Shown piece by piece: positions 47,418-55,837 of a DNA stretch of 64,000 nucleotides (positions within the stretch are counted from its first letter, which is position 1; every line of letters begins with the position of its first letter). A program made the translations under genes and the position numbers. The notes beneath the pieces are model-generated. The model saw nothing but the letters and a program-made list of their open reading frames with translations. It ran no database searches and was not told the origin of the DNA. This DNA comes from Faecalicoccus acidiformans (GTDB lineage: Bacteria; Bacillota_I; Bacilli_A; Erysipelotrichales; Erysipelotrichaceae). The stretch lies in NCBI RefSeq assembly GCF_014202635.1, contig NZ_JACHHD010000003.1:1-64000 (forward strand), given 5' to 3'.

Positions 47418-47848
47418 CCTTTAAATTGGCGGGGTGTTTTTATTTTGCTTCCTTTAAATTTTGAACGGGGTGTTTTGCCATTGCTCAATTTCACCTTTGA
47501 TACAATTGATTCGTTCGATTTTATCTGTCACGAGGTGTCAATGGAAAAGAATATCATTAAACTATTAAATCTGAATCCAGAAGATGTTGAATCCCTGGAA
47601 CCCATTCGCTCATCAAATGGAAATTGCGATTATAAACTGATCCTCAAAAAAAGAAATCACATCTGCCCTTACTTTGACTAAACAACCATCAGAATCATCA
47701 ACAAAGATATTCAGTCAAAGAAATAAAAAAACCAATTAAACATAAAGGAAAACAGAGAGGGAAATACAAAAAATGAGATGAAACCATAAAGAATGAAACA
47801 AGATAAAATCGAACCTTTAAAATCACAGCGGGGTGTTTCCACCCCGCT
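47418..47848. repeat. Three CCTTTAAA...GGGGTGTTT modules around an ISL3 scrap
   Basis: Copies lie at 47418-47440, 47451-47476 and 47814-47838. Each has CCTTTAAA followed after a short spacer by CGGGGTGTTT. The last is also the left arm of a perfect hairpin (AGCGGGGTG / CACCCCGCT, 47827-47848). They bracket a broken transposase fragment and may be parts of its ends. Confidence 0.6.
47541..47681 (+). pseudogene. ISL3-type transposase, N-terminal scrap
   Basis: MEKNIIKLLNLNPEDVESLE followed by CDYKLILKKRNHICPYFD resembles the start of ISL3 transposases up to the first half of the zinc finger (CPYC expected, CPYF here), then stops. About 47 residues remain. The DNA to 47800 is a degenerate continuation. 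It is inactive. Confidence 0.6.
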
Positions 47849-47927
47849 AGAATTTAAAGCGCCAAAAAGAAGAAATCATACAAATTTTGATTTCTTCTCA
47901 TCTTTTTCTCTTCCTTATATATTATAT

Positions 47928-48689
47928 CTACTTACTAAAATACTCCAAGACATCCTTAGGAATCTCTTTTGCCGCTTCTTCATCGATGACAAATTCCACA
48001 TTGGGATGCATACGCAACCAAGATACCGGGAATTGAGGATCCAATTTCTCCGATTCAAACAGCCTCTTCAACAACGGTGCTTTATGCGCTCCCGAACAAA
48101 CGACAAAATAGTGTTTGGCCTTCATATGTTCTTCCATCCCGGTAGTGATCGCATATCGCGGTACCCCTTCTTTGCGGTCTTCAAATGCCGATGCGTTCTG
48201 TTTACGCGTCATTTCATCCATTTTTACCACATGCGTTCTCGGCAAAAGATACTCACCCGGTTCATTGAAAGCGATATGTCCATCATCTCCAATCCCCGTG
48301 ATCGCAATATCCAATCCTCCGGCATCCACGATATCCTGCGCATACTTTTTACACATCGCATCCAAATCATCTGCTAATGCATCCGGGTATTCTACATTGT
48401 CCATATTGATATTGACATGATCAAAGAAATGATGATGAAAGAAATAGACAAAACTATGCGGATCCTCAGGTCCGCAACCCACATACTCATCCATATCAAA
48501 CGTACGAAGTCTAGAAAAATCCACCTTTCCTTCCTCATACATTTTTACAAGCTCCTTAAACATCCCGATGGGAGAATTCCCCGCCGGCAAACAAAATACC
48601 AGATTCGGCTTCTGGCGGATGAGCTTTGCTACTTTTTGCGCCATGACCTTGCTGAGATGTGCATAATCTTTACATACTGTGATCTTCAT
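47928..48689 (-). CDS. nagB: Glucosamine-6-phosphate deaminase
   Basis: The 253-residue enzyme converts glucosamine 6-phosphate to fructose 6-phosphate and ammonia. Visible are FCLPAGNSPIGMFKELV (phosphate loop), RLRTFDMDEYVG (catalytic Asp), DIAITGIGDDGHIAFNEPG (second Asp and His) and the C-terminal KYFVVCSGAHKAPLL. ATG at 48689 follows AAGGCGGTGAAAAC. It acts in the opposite direction to GlmS, encoded at 60602-62419. Confidence 0.93.
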   Translation of the reverse strand: MKITVCKDYAHLSKVMAQKVAKLIRQKPNLVFCLPAGNSPIGMFKELVKMYEEGKVDFSRLRTFDMDEYVGCGPEDPHSFVYFFHHHFFDHVNINMDNVEYPDALADDLDAMCKKYAQDIVDAGGLDIAITGIGDDGHIAFNEPGEYLLPRTHVVKMDEMTRKQNASAFEDRKEGVPRYAITTGMEEHMKAKHYFVVCSGAHKAPLLKRLFESEKLDPQFPVSWLRMHPNVEFVIDEEAAKEIPKDVLEYFSK

Positions 48690-48729
48690 GTTTTCACCGC
48701 CTTTTCCTATCTTTATTATACTGGATTTC

Positions 48730-48755
48730 AAAAGAAAAGGCCGCCTTTAGCGACC
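48730..48755 (-). terminator. Terminator overlapping the malQ stop codon
   Basis: On the minus strand GGTCGC-TAAAG-GCGGCC forms a six-pair stem followed by TTTTCTTTT. The TAA stop of malQ lies in its loop. Confidence 0.7.
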
Positions 48756-50216
48756 CGCTTGTTCGATCCATGTTTTCGTTTTCATCAACTCATCCGGAAA
48801 CGTCTTAAAATCCTTTAACTTCCAAGTCCAGTTTTGATCACCCACTGTGCCCGGCGCATTGATTCTGGCCTCCTCTTTATAACCACAGACATCCCAAATC
48901 GGCAAGATCACCAGATCCGCTTCAGAGTCCAAGGCAAAATGACAAACAATATCATAGAAAGCCCGTTCCTCATAACCACGTTTTTTAAAGAACCGACGCA
49001 AGGAGATCCGCCGATTGTTGTCATAATTGACATAATCCTGCATGATCGTGGCATTGTCATGCGTCCCTGTATATAAAACTTTATGCTGCGGTATCGGTTT
49101 TCTTAACTGCTTTGCCTCCATTTTAAACAAGAGCACTTCCATGCCAGGAATTTTATAAGCATCTGCCAATTCCGTTACTTCCTTGCGAATCATTCCTAAA
49201 TCTTCCGCAATCAGCTCCACATCCGGACACGCCTTTAAGATCGCATCCAAAAGCTTTTCAGCAGGCCCCAAGATCCATTTGCCATCGATGGCCGTCGGAC
49301 ACTCAGCCGGAATCTTCCAGTATGTGTCAAAAGCGCGGAAATGATCAATGCGAATCTTGTCAAAGAAACGATTGGTCCAGTGAACCCTTTGGCACCAGAA
49401 CTGATATCCATCTTTTTCCTGCGCTTCAAAATCATAGATCGGCATCCCCCAGCGCTGCCCGGTCTTACTAAAATAGTCCGGTGGACATCCCGCCACAAAT
49501 TCCGGTTTTCCTTTTTCATCCAGTAAAAACAACTCTTTGTTGGCCCATACATCCGCACTGTCATAATCTACATAGAAAGGAACATCCCCCATGATTTCCA
49601 ATCCTTTGGAATGCGCATACATCACGATTTCACTCAACTGTTTATAGAATATAAACTGCAAAAACCGCAAATAATCCATGCGCTCCTGGTAATCCGACAG
49701 ATCCAAATCATGCTCTTCCGGATAGTTTCGATACTCTTCATCCCATTCGTTCCAGCTGGCCCCGTCATGCAGCTCATGAAAAAGCTGGAACGTGACCCAA
49801 TCCTCCAGCCAGAAAGCATCGCGCAAGAAATTATTATATTCTTCTTCGTACGCATCAAAAACCTTTTTGAACGCTTTAAAAGCCCGTTCAAAATATTTTT
49901 CTTTAAATTCGCGGACCAAAGCATAGTCCACACGATTTTTAAACTTGTTACAATTAATGACTGAACTCTGCGTCACTAACCCCATTTCGCTCAAGCGGTC
50001 AATGTTGATATAGATGGGATCTCCCGCAAAACTCGAGAGATTCTGATAAGGAGAGTGGGTAAACCCCGTTACTTGCAGCGGCAGCATCTGCCAAACTTTA
50101 TATCCGGCATCCGCTATACAATCAATCATTTTCAATGTTTTTGTGCCAAAGTCCCCAATTCCCTGATTGCCGGGTACCGAAAACATAGGGCATAAGATCC
50201 CTGCTTCTCTTTTCAT
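48747..50216 (-). CDS. malQ: 4-alpha-glucanotransferase (GH77, amylomaltase)
   Basis: The 489-residue enzyme transfers glucan chains between maltodextrins. Family marks: SVPGNQGIGDFG, FTHSPYQNLSSFAGDP, IMGDVPFYVDYDSADVWAN, the nucleophile Asp in KIRIDHFRAFDTYWKIP, the acid Glu in VELIAEDLGMIRKE and the third Asp in LYTGTHDNATIMQDY. It starts at ATG 50216 with GAAAGGGG upstream. It is a single gene with no maltose transporter nearby. Confidence 0.95.
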   Translation of the reverse strand: MKREAGILCPMFSVPGNQGIGDFGTKTLKMIDCIADAGYKVWQMLPLQVTGFTHSPYQNLSSFAGDPIYINIDRLSEMGLVTQSSVINCNKFKNRVDYALVREFKEKYFERAFKAFKKVFDAYEEEYNNFLRDAFWLEDWVTFQLFHELHDGASWNEWDEEYRNYPEEHDLDLSDYQERMDYLRFLQFIFYKQLSEIVMYAHSKGLEIMGDVPFYVDYDSADVWANKELFLLDEKGKPEFVAGCPPDYFSKTGQRWGMPIYDFEAQEKDGYQFWCQRVHWTNRFFDKIRIDHFRAFDTYWKIPAECPTAIDGKWILGPAEKLLDAILKACPDVELIAEDLGMIRKEVTELADAYKIPGMEVLLFKMEAKQLRKPIPQHKVLYTGTHDNATIMQDYVNYDNNRRISLRRFFKKRGYEERAFYDIVCHFALDSEADLVILPIWDVCGYKEEARINAPGTVGDQNWTWKLKDFKTFPDELMKTKTWIEQAGR

Positions 50217-50282
50217 TTTGTAACCCCTTTCAACACGAAAATTTTAGCACATTTCCAGGGGATTTAAACATTTTTTCAAAAG

Positions 50283-50303
50283 AAAAAGGGCAGTTGCCCC
50301 TAT
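50283..50303 (-). terminator. Terminator overlapping the copA stop codon
   Basis: On the minus strand GGGGCAACTGCCC forms a short GC-rich stem followed by TTTTTC. The TAG of copA directly precedes it. Confidence 0.75.
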
Positions 50304-52837
50304 TCGATCGAAATCGGCGTATATCCAGCCTCTTCGACTGCACGATTCAAGCAATCATTATCGATTTCTTTATCCATATGAATCAAAGCACTCTTTGATT
50401 CCAGATCAACATCCACCTGTCTGACTCCTTCTACACCCTCTAATGCTTTCTTGACATGCGCCACGCAATGCTGGCACATCATGCCGTCTACTTTCATTGT
50501 TTTTGTCATACTTTCTTCCTCCTTTTTCTCTATGACTTTTTCTTTTTTCTCTATTTTATCCTCCAGTTGAACGCTTGGCCTAAACCATCGCAATCGCAAG
50601 GCGTTCGCACAGACACAAACCGAACTCAATGACATGGCAGCACTGCCAATCATAGGCGATAAACTCCATCCGAAAAACGGATAAAACAAGCCCGCCGCCA
50701 AAGGGATCCCTAAAGCATTATAGAAAAATGCCCAAAACAGATTCATATGAATATTGCGAATGGTTTTATGACTCAATTCAATGGCCGTATTGACATCCAG
50801 AAGCGAACTCTTCATTAAGATCACATCCGCACTGTCTGCTGCGATATCGGTTCCGTTGCCAATGGCAATTCCTATATCAGAGCGCATCAGACTCGGCGCA
50901 TCATTGATGCCATCTCCCACCATGATAACTTTATGTCCCTGCGCTTGCAGATCCCGGATCACACTCTCTTTATCGGCCGGCAAGACATCACTGATCACCG
51001 TATCGATCTGCAGATCCTGTGCAATGGCCTTTGCCGTATTTTCATTATCTCCCGTCAACATCACCACATGAAGATTCTTTTTCTTGAATTCCTGAATGGC
51101 AGCACGACTCGTTTCTTTGACTGTATCCGCTACGCTGATCATTCCCTGTATCTTCTGATCTCTGGCAAACAACAGAGGCGTCCACCCCAAACGCGATGCC
51201 TGATCCATCGCATCAAGCATGGTCTGCGACAAAAGAATGCCCTCTTCTTGGCAATAGCGTTGATTGCCCGCCAGGTACGTGTGCCCTTGCCGGCTGGCTT
51301 TAATGCCTTTTCCAGTTACCGATTCAAATGAATCCATCGCCATAAAATCAATGTTTCGCTCTTTGACATACTCTACGACAGCCTGTCCCAGAGGATGTCC
51401 GCTGCCAGCCTCCAAACCAGCTGCCCAAGATAAGAATTCCTTTTCCTCTTCCAAAGAAAGAACCTTCTGCACACTCGGTTTTCCGCTTGTGATCGTTCCC
51501 GTCTTATCCAATACTATAGTATCCATGTGAGCCAAGTTCTCTAAAGATGCTGCACTTTTGACCAAGATGCCATATTCGGCTGCTTTCCCGGTAGAAACCA
51601 TAATGGCCACCGGTGTAGCCAGCCCCAGCGCACAAGGACACGAAATCACCAAGACCGCCACCGCATTGGATAAGCTGAATTCAATACTTTGTCCCAGAAG
51701 GATCCAGATCACGCCTGTCAAAACCGCGATTCCGATCACGACCGGCACAAAGATCCCTGCCACCTTATCCGCAATACGAGCAATCGGTGCCTTAGAGTTT
51801 CCCGCCTCATCCACTAACTGAATGATTTGCGCCAGCGTCGATTCTTCCCCCACCTTTGAAGCTTCAAAAACAAAGGATCCATTTTGATTCAAGGTAGCCG
51901 AAAGAACCACATCTCCCGCTTCCTTATCCACAGGAATACTTTCCCCGGTGATCGCACTTTGGTCCACAACCCCGTTTCCTGAGACTACCGTCCCATCCGC
52001 CGGAATTCGGTCACCAGGACGAATGACGATTCGATCTCCTTTGACCAGTTCTTCAGCCGGAATCAGAATCTCGACACCACCTCGGATCACACTGGCCATC
52101 TTAGGCGTAAGATCCACCAGTTTATCCAATGCATCTCCCGTCTTTTTCTTAGAGCGCGATTCCAAATATTTACCCACACTGACCAAAGTCACGATCATGG
52201 CTGCCGATTCAAAATACATCGCATGCATCGAATGATGAACCATCTCCATATGACCATAACCAAAGCCATAAGCCATCTGGTAGACCGCATAAAGCCCATA
52301 CAGATAACTGGCCCCCGATCCAATCGCAACCAAAGAATCCATGTTAGGGGCTCTATGGATCAGCGATTGAAAACCATGAATAAAGAAATGACGCTGAATG
52401 AATAGGATCAGCGTAGCCAACAAGACCTGACTCAAAGCCGATATCATCGCATTTTGTTCGCCCGATAAAATCGGAAGTCCCATCATCGGACCCATAGCGA
52501 TCAACATCAAAGGAATCAACAACCCAACGGAAGTCATCAGCCGCACAAAAGAAGATCTTTGTTCCTTTTGCGCTTTTGACTGCCGATCATTCCATTCCTT
52601 TTGAAAAGAAGACCTTTCTTGCTTAGCCCCTTTTTCACTAGCTCCATAACCAATCTTGGAAACAACCTGGCAGATCATTTGACTGTCGACTTTAGAATCA
52701 TCAAAGGTAACCTTCATCGAATTCGACAATAAAGAAACATCGACATCTTCTACACCCTCCAGTTTGGAAACAGCTCTTGTGACATTGGCTTGGCAAGCTG
52801 CACAAGTCATCCCCGTGACATCAAACTGCTTTTCCAT
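50300..52837 (-). CDS. copA: Copper-exporting P1B-type ATPase with N- and C-terminal metal domains
   Basis: The 845-residue pump has an N-terminal heavy-metal domain (GMTCAAC, Cys12 and Cys15), eight membrane segments, the metal channel motif SCPCALGLATP, the actuator motif TGES, the phosphorylation site DKTGT, the HP motif in GSGHPLGQAV and GDGINDAPSL. After the last membrane helix and a Lys/Glu-rich linker comes a second complete heavy-metal domain (VDGMMCQHCVAHVKKALEG), like a fused CopZ chaperone. It exports Cu(I). It starts 10 bases after csoR and is surely cotranscribed. Confidence 0.95.
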   Translation of the reverse strand: MEKQFDVTGMTCAACQANVTRAVSKLEGVEDVDVSLLSNSMKVTFDDSKVDSQMICQVVSKIGYGASEKGAKQERSSFQKEWNDRQSKAQKEQRSSFVRLMTSVGLLIPLMLIAMGPMMGLPILSGEQNAMISALSQVLLATLILFIQRHFFIHGFQSLIHRAPNMDSLVAIGSGASYLYGLYAVYQMAYGFGYGHMEMVHHSMHAMYFESAAMIVTLVSVGKYLESRSKKKTGDALDKLVDLTPKMASVIRGGVEILIPAEELVKGDRIVIRPGDRIPADGTVVSGNGVVDQSAITGESIPVDKEAGDVVLSATLNQNGSFVFEASKVGEESTLAQIIQLVDEAGNSKAPIARIADKVAGIFVPVVIGIAVLTGVIWILLGQSIEFSLSNAVAVLVISCPCALGLATPVAIMVSTGKAAEYGILVKSAASLENLAHMDTIVLDKTGTITSGKPSVQKVLSLEEEKEFLSWAAGLEAGSGHPLGQAVVEYVKERNIDFMAMDSFESVTGKGIKASRQGHTYLAGNQRYCQEEGILLSQTMLDAMDQASRLGWTPLLFARDQKIQGMISVADTVKETSRAAIQEFKKKNLHVVMLTGDNENTAKAIAQDLQIDTVISDVLPADKESVIRDLQAQGHKVIMVGDGINDAPSLMRSDIGIAIGNGTDIAADSADVILMKSSLLDVNTAIELSHKTIRNIHMNLFWAFFYNALGIPLAAGLFYPFFGWSLSPMIGSAAMSLSSVCVCANALRLRWFRPSVQLEDKIEKKEKVIEKKEEESMTKTMKVDGMMCQHCVAHVKKALEGVEGVRQVDVDLESKSALIHMDKEIDNDCLNRAVEEAGYTPISIE

Positions 52838-52847
52838 CGTATCACCT

Positions 52848-53144
52848 CTATTTTAATTTCCTGATCAAAGTCAAAACTTCCTTCATGACTTCCTTGTCGT
52901 CTTCTTTGACTTTTTCTCGAACACAAGTCTCCAGATGATCCTGCAAGACCATATATCCTAAAGCCTGCAGAGCACTCTCGATCGCCGATATCTGAATCAA
53001 GATATCTCCACAGTAACGGCCATCATCCAACATCTTTTCAATACCGTTAAGCTGCCCCACCATACGATGCAGCCGACTCTTCATATTTCGCACTTCTTTT
53101 TCATCTCTTGGCATATGTTTATACTGTTTTTTTAATTCATTCAT
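52848..53144 (-). CDS. csoR: Copper-sensing repressor CsoR
   Basis: A 98-residue DUF156 regulator. The Cu(I) ligands are visible as Cys in DGRYCGDILIQISA, His and Cys in LQDHLETCVRE. The N-terminal part (MKSRLHRMVGQLNGIEKML) is the family signature. Without copper it represses; copper binding releases DNA. It heads the csoR-copA operon. Confidence 0.94.
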   Translation of the reverse strand: MNELKKQYKHMPRDEKEVRNMKSRLHRMVGQLNGIEKMLDDGRYCGDILIQISAIESALQALGYMVLQDHLETCVREKVKEDDKEVMKEVLTLIRKLK

Positions 53145-53166
53145 AAAATCACCACCACATACATAT

Positions 53167-53185
53167 TATACCCCTAATAGGTATA
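53167..53185. promoter_or_regulatory. CsoR operator candidate
   Basis: TATACCCCTAATAGGTATA has the inverted TATACC / GGTATA ends and CCCC core of CsoR sites. It lies 23 bases upstream of csoR, and also upstream of the divergent LUD gene. Confidence 0.75.
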
Positions 53186-53233
53186 AAACAAGCAAAATGC
53201 ATGATACAATGAAAACAAAAAAGGAGGAACACT

Positions 53234-53857
53234 ATGAATCCCAAACAAATTTCTTTTCAAAATACCGCTAAAACGATCATCGCAAATTTAGAAAAACGAA
53301 ATATGAGCGGTTATTATTGCGCTACTAAAGAAGAAGCCTTGGCCAAAGCTTTAGAACTGATTCCGGAAAATAGCTCCATTGGCTGGGGCGGCTCCATGAC
53401 CATGGAAGAAATCGGCTTGATCCAAACCGTAAAGGACAAAAACTATGATGCCATCGACCGCATGCAGGGAGACAAAAAAGAACAGGCGACCAAGATCTTT
53501 AATGCCGACTGGTTTTTGATGAGCGCCAATGCGATCACTCTGGATGGCGAACTGATCAATATTGACGGCACCGCCAATCGTATCTGTTATCTTTGTTTCG
53601 GACCAGAACACGTTTTAGTGATTGCCGGCATGAACAAAGTCGTTACCGATATTCCAAGCGGCATCGCCCGCGTCCGCAATATGGCAACCCCTCCCAACAC
53701 GACAAGACTGCACAAAGATACTCCTTGTGCCCGCTTTGGACGATGCATGAATTGTCTGGAACCCGACTGTATCTGTAATCAGATCCTTGTCACAAGAAGA
53801 AGCGGCCAAGCCGGACGCATTCATGTGATCCTGGTCGGCGAAGAACTAGGATATTGA
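53234..53857 (+). CDS. LUD-domain protein (lactate utilisation type)
   Basis: A 207-residue protein of the LUD (DUF162, LutC/YkgG-like) family: IGWGGSMTMEEIGL, DWFLMSANAITLDGELINIDGTANRICYLCFGPEHVLVIAGMNKV and a Cys-rich end (CARFGRCMNCLEPDCIC) that could hold a metal. It shares its upstream region with csoR, so copper control is possible but not shown. AAAGGAGG-type site before the ATG. Confidence 0.9.
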   Translation: MNPKQISFQNTAKTIIANLEKRNMSGYYCATKEEALAKALELIPENSSIGWGGSMTMEEIGLIQTVKDKNYDAIDRMQGDKKEQATKIFNADWFLMSANAITLDGELINIDGTANRICYLCFGPEHVLVIAGMNKVVTDIPSGIARVRNMATPPNTTRLHKDTPCARFGRCMNCLEPDCICNQILVTRRSGQAGRIHVILVGEELGY

Positions 53858-53871
53858 TCCAACGCCACAAA

Positions 53872-53902
53872 GACCCAATCAACAATAGATTGGGCCTTTT
53901 TC
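53872..53902 (+). terminator. Terminator after LUD gene
   Basis: CCCAATC pairs with GATTGGG around AACAATA, followed by CCTTTTTC. Confidence 0.85.
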
Positions 53903-54074
53903 TATCCTTGTATCACACTTTTTTTGTAGTAACCTATTTTATGTTAATTTTCAAATTTTACGTTACTTCTTCTATAAAATAAGAAATACATGGACGAATT
54001 TATATCAAAGATCAATACTATTTGATTCATGATATAGTTTTTTCGAATTATCATAAATTTTAATAAAAGTATCC

Positions 54075-55022
54075 TTAACTATTCTCATTCCGATAACTGG
54101 CCAAAAAAAGATCCATGTTGCCCTGGAACTCTAGCCATCCGGTATGAGCAGGAACCAAGATGGTTTCGCCCTGTTCAACCTTGATATCATTGACCATACC
54201 AGATCCTTTTACACAAGTATAGAACGCAAAGCGATCATGCAAAAACCGCCCTCGATCTTCTGTTTGAATTCGCATTAATGTATACAATCCCGGCTCATCC
54301 CAATAACGCGTCACTTTACATCCCCACTCCGTTGCCGACGGAAACATTAGAAACGATATCAATCGATCTGGTATATTAACATTTTCAAAGACAGCCTCAG
54401 GTTGAATAGGTCTTTTCTTTCCTGTATCTGGATCAACCCGATCATAGTCATAAAGCCGTAGTGTACAATCCGCATTCCTGGAAATATTGTAGGTTAATAC
54501 GCCTTTGCCAATCGCATGCAAAGTCCCTGCCGGTATATCAATAAAACCGCCCACTGGTGTTTTAAGATAACGAAGGAGCTTTTGCCATTCTTTTTGTTCT
54601 GCCCAGCGAATAAACTCTTCTTTATTTTGAGCATAATGTCCAAATTCAATATATCCTTCTTCAGGAGCATCTAAAATAACCCAAGCTTCCGGTTTGCCGC
54701 GCCCCTTATTATATTGCCTTGCGAAATCATCATCAGGATGGATTTGAATGGATAGATCCTCCATCGGATCTAAAATATTGACACGAATAGGCAACTCTGG
54801 TGTTTCACATTCAAACCATTCCGGATAATGATCATATAATTCAGACAAAGTACAATTCATTTTCGGTACGAAACAATCCGCATGATGAGGCAAAGCCACT
54901 ACATTATAGACTTCTCCTAGTGGTACCACTTCAGTCACATAATGAAATTCATTGCGCAATCTCGATCCTCCGCCCCACATTCTCGGTTCATAATAAGGCT
55001 CGATTTTTACTATTTTCTTCAT
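54075..55022 (-). CDS. manA: Mannose-6-phosphate isomerase, class I
   Basis: The 315-residue zinc enzyme interconverts mannose 6-phosphate and fructose 6-phosphate. Metal ligands are in LSIQIHPDDDFA and GKPEAWVIL, and FIDIPAGTLHAIGKGVLTYNISRNAD carries the third ligand and the active-site Arg region. Length fits the short bacterial type. It is a single gene, convergent with the LUD gene and divergent from the toxin-antitoxin pair. Confidence 0.94.
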   Translation of the reverse strand: MKKIVKIEPYYEPRMWGGGSRLRNEFHYVTEVVPLGEVYNVVALPHHADCFVPKMNCTLSELYDHYPEWFECETPELPIRVNILDPMEDLSIQIHPDDDFARQYNKGRGKPEAWVILDAPEEGYIEFGHYAQNKEEFIRWAEQKEWQKLLRYLKTPVGGFIDIPAGTLHAIGKGVLTYNISRNADCTLRLYDYDRVDPDTGKKRPIQPEAVFENVNIPDRLISFLMFPSATEWGCKVTRYWDEPGLYTLMRIQTEDRGRFLHDRFAFYTCVKGSGMVNDIKVEQGETILVPAHTGWLEFQGNMDLFLASYRNENS

Positions 55023-55071
55023 AAATACCCACCGCCTTTTATATAAATCATTTTAAAGCTTATAAAAATCA

Positions 55072-55124
55072 TTGTATATAAATAATCAATTATTTATAAT
55101 AAAAGTAGGGATTTCCCTACTTTT
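55072..55124 (+). promoter_or_regulatory. Promoter and operator-like palindrome of the AbrB-PIN pair
   Basis: -35 TTGTAT (55072-55077), 17-base spacer, -10 TATAAT (55095-55100). Directly after it, AAAAGTAGGGA and TCCCTACTTTT form perfect 11-bp arms at 55101-55124, over the expected transcription start. An antitoxin bound here would block its own promoter. Confidence 0.8.
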
Positions 55125-55142
55125 GAAAGGTGGTGTAAATCT

Positions 55143-55412
55143 ATGTTTTCTAATGCATTTATTGACAATGCCAAGGTCATGGCAAAAGGTCAAATCACGA
55201 TTCCAAAAGATGTACGAGATGTATTAGGTGTATCGAATGGAGACCGAGTGACTTTTATAGTTGAGGGCAAAAGTGTCCGGCTCGTTAATTCCGCTGTTTA
55301 CGCCATGCAGATGCTGCAACAAGAACTTTCGCAAGAAGCTGATAAAACAGGATTGACATCTGAGCGAGAAATCATCGATCTTGTAAAAGAAATCAGAAAC
55401 GATAAAGAATGA
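55143..55412 (+). CDS. AbrB/SpoVT-type antitoxin
   Basis: An 89-residue protein with a swapped-hairpin DNA-binding domain (KVMAKGQITIPKDVRDVLGVSNGDRVTFIVEGKSVRLVN) and a C-terminal helix that should bind the toxin. AAAGGTGG precedes the ATG. It overlaps the PIN gene by four bases. Inferred to neutralise the PIN protein and to repress the pair. Confidence 0.9.
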   Translation: MFSNAFIDNAKVMAKGQITIPKDVRDVLGVSNGDRVTFIVEGKSVRLVNSAVYAMQMLQQELSQEADKTGLTSEREIIDLVKEIRNDKE

Positions 55413-55816
55413 GAGTTCTAATTGATACTAATATCATTATTTCAGCTGCACTCAACGTAAACAGTGTTCCATATTTTGCTTATATAAAAGCTGTTACATA
55501 TCCAAATCACGGTTTAATTTGTGAACAAACAATAGATGAACTTAAACGAGTTTTTGCCAAGAAGTTTCCTCACAAGTTGGATGTTCTTAATCAATTTTTG
55601 TCTATATCTTGCATTTCTTTAGAAATTGTACCTGTACCTTTGAAAAAGAATCCTCTTGAAGATAAAGTTCGTGATAAAAATGATAGACCTATTTTGCGTG
55701 CTGCTTTACACGCAAACGCAGATGTTTTATTAACTGGCGACAAAGACTTTCTGGAATCTGGAATTCTTTATCCAAGAATTTTGGCACCTCATGAATTTTT
55801 AAACTCCCCTGTTTAA
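55409..55816 (+). CDS. PIN-domain toxin (putative ribonuclease)
   Basis: A 135-residue PIN protein: the first acidic residue in VLIDTNIIISAAL, a Glu in CEQTIDELKRVF, Asp residues in RDKNDRPILRAALHANADVLLTGDKDF. These form the metal-binding nuclease site of the type II toxin family. The C-terminus PRILAPHEFL is typical of the COG1569 group. It overlaps its antitoxin gene, and a perfect palindromic terminator begins within its last codons. Confidence 0.9.
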   Translation: MRVLIDTNIIISAALNVNSVPYFAYIKAVTYPNHGLICEQTIDELKRVFAKKFPHKLDVLNQFLSISCISLEIVPVPLKKNPLEDKVRDKNDRPILRAALHANADVLLTGDKDFLESGILYPRILAPHEFLNSPV

Positions 55817-55832
55817 ACAGGGGAGTTGTTTT
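55802..55832. terminator. Palindromic terminator overlapping PIN gene end
   Basis: A perfect 26-base palindrome (AACTCCCCTGTTT and its complement, 55802-55827) followed by GTTTT. It begins inside the PIN coding end and separates it from the convergent MATE gene. Confidence 0.88.
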
Positions 55833-55837
55833 GTGGA

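Noticed and set aside
53985-54062. Plus-strand scrap reading HGRIYIKDQYYLIHDIVF before a stop
   Set aside because: Too short, no start, and it lies between two complete terminators; may be chance.
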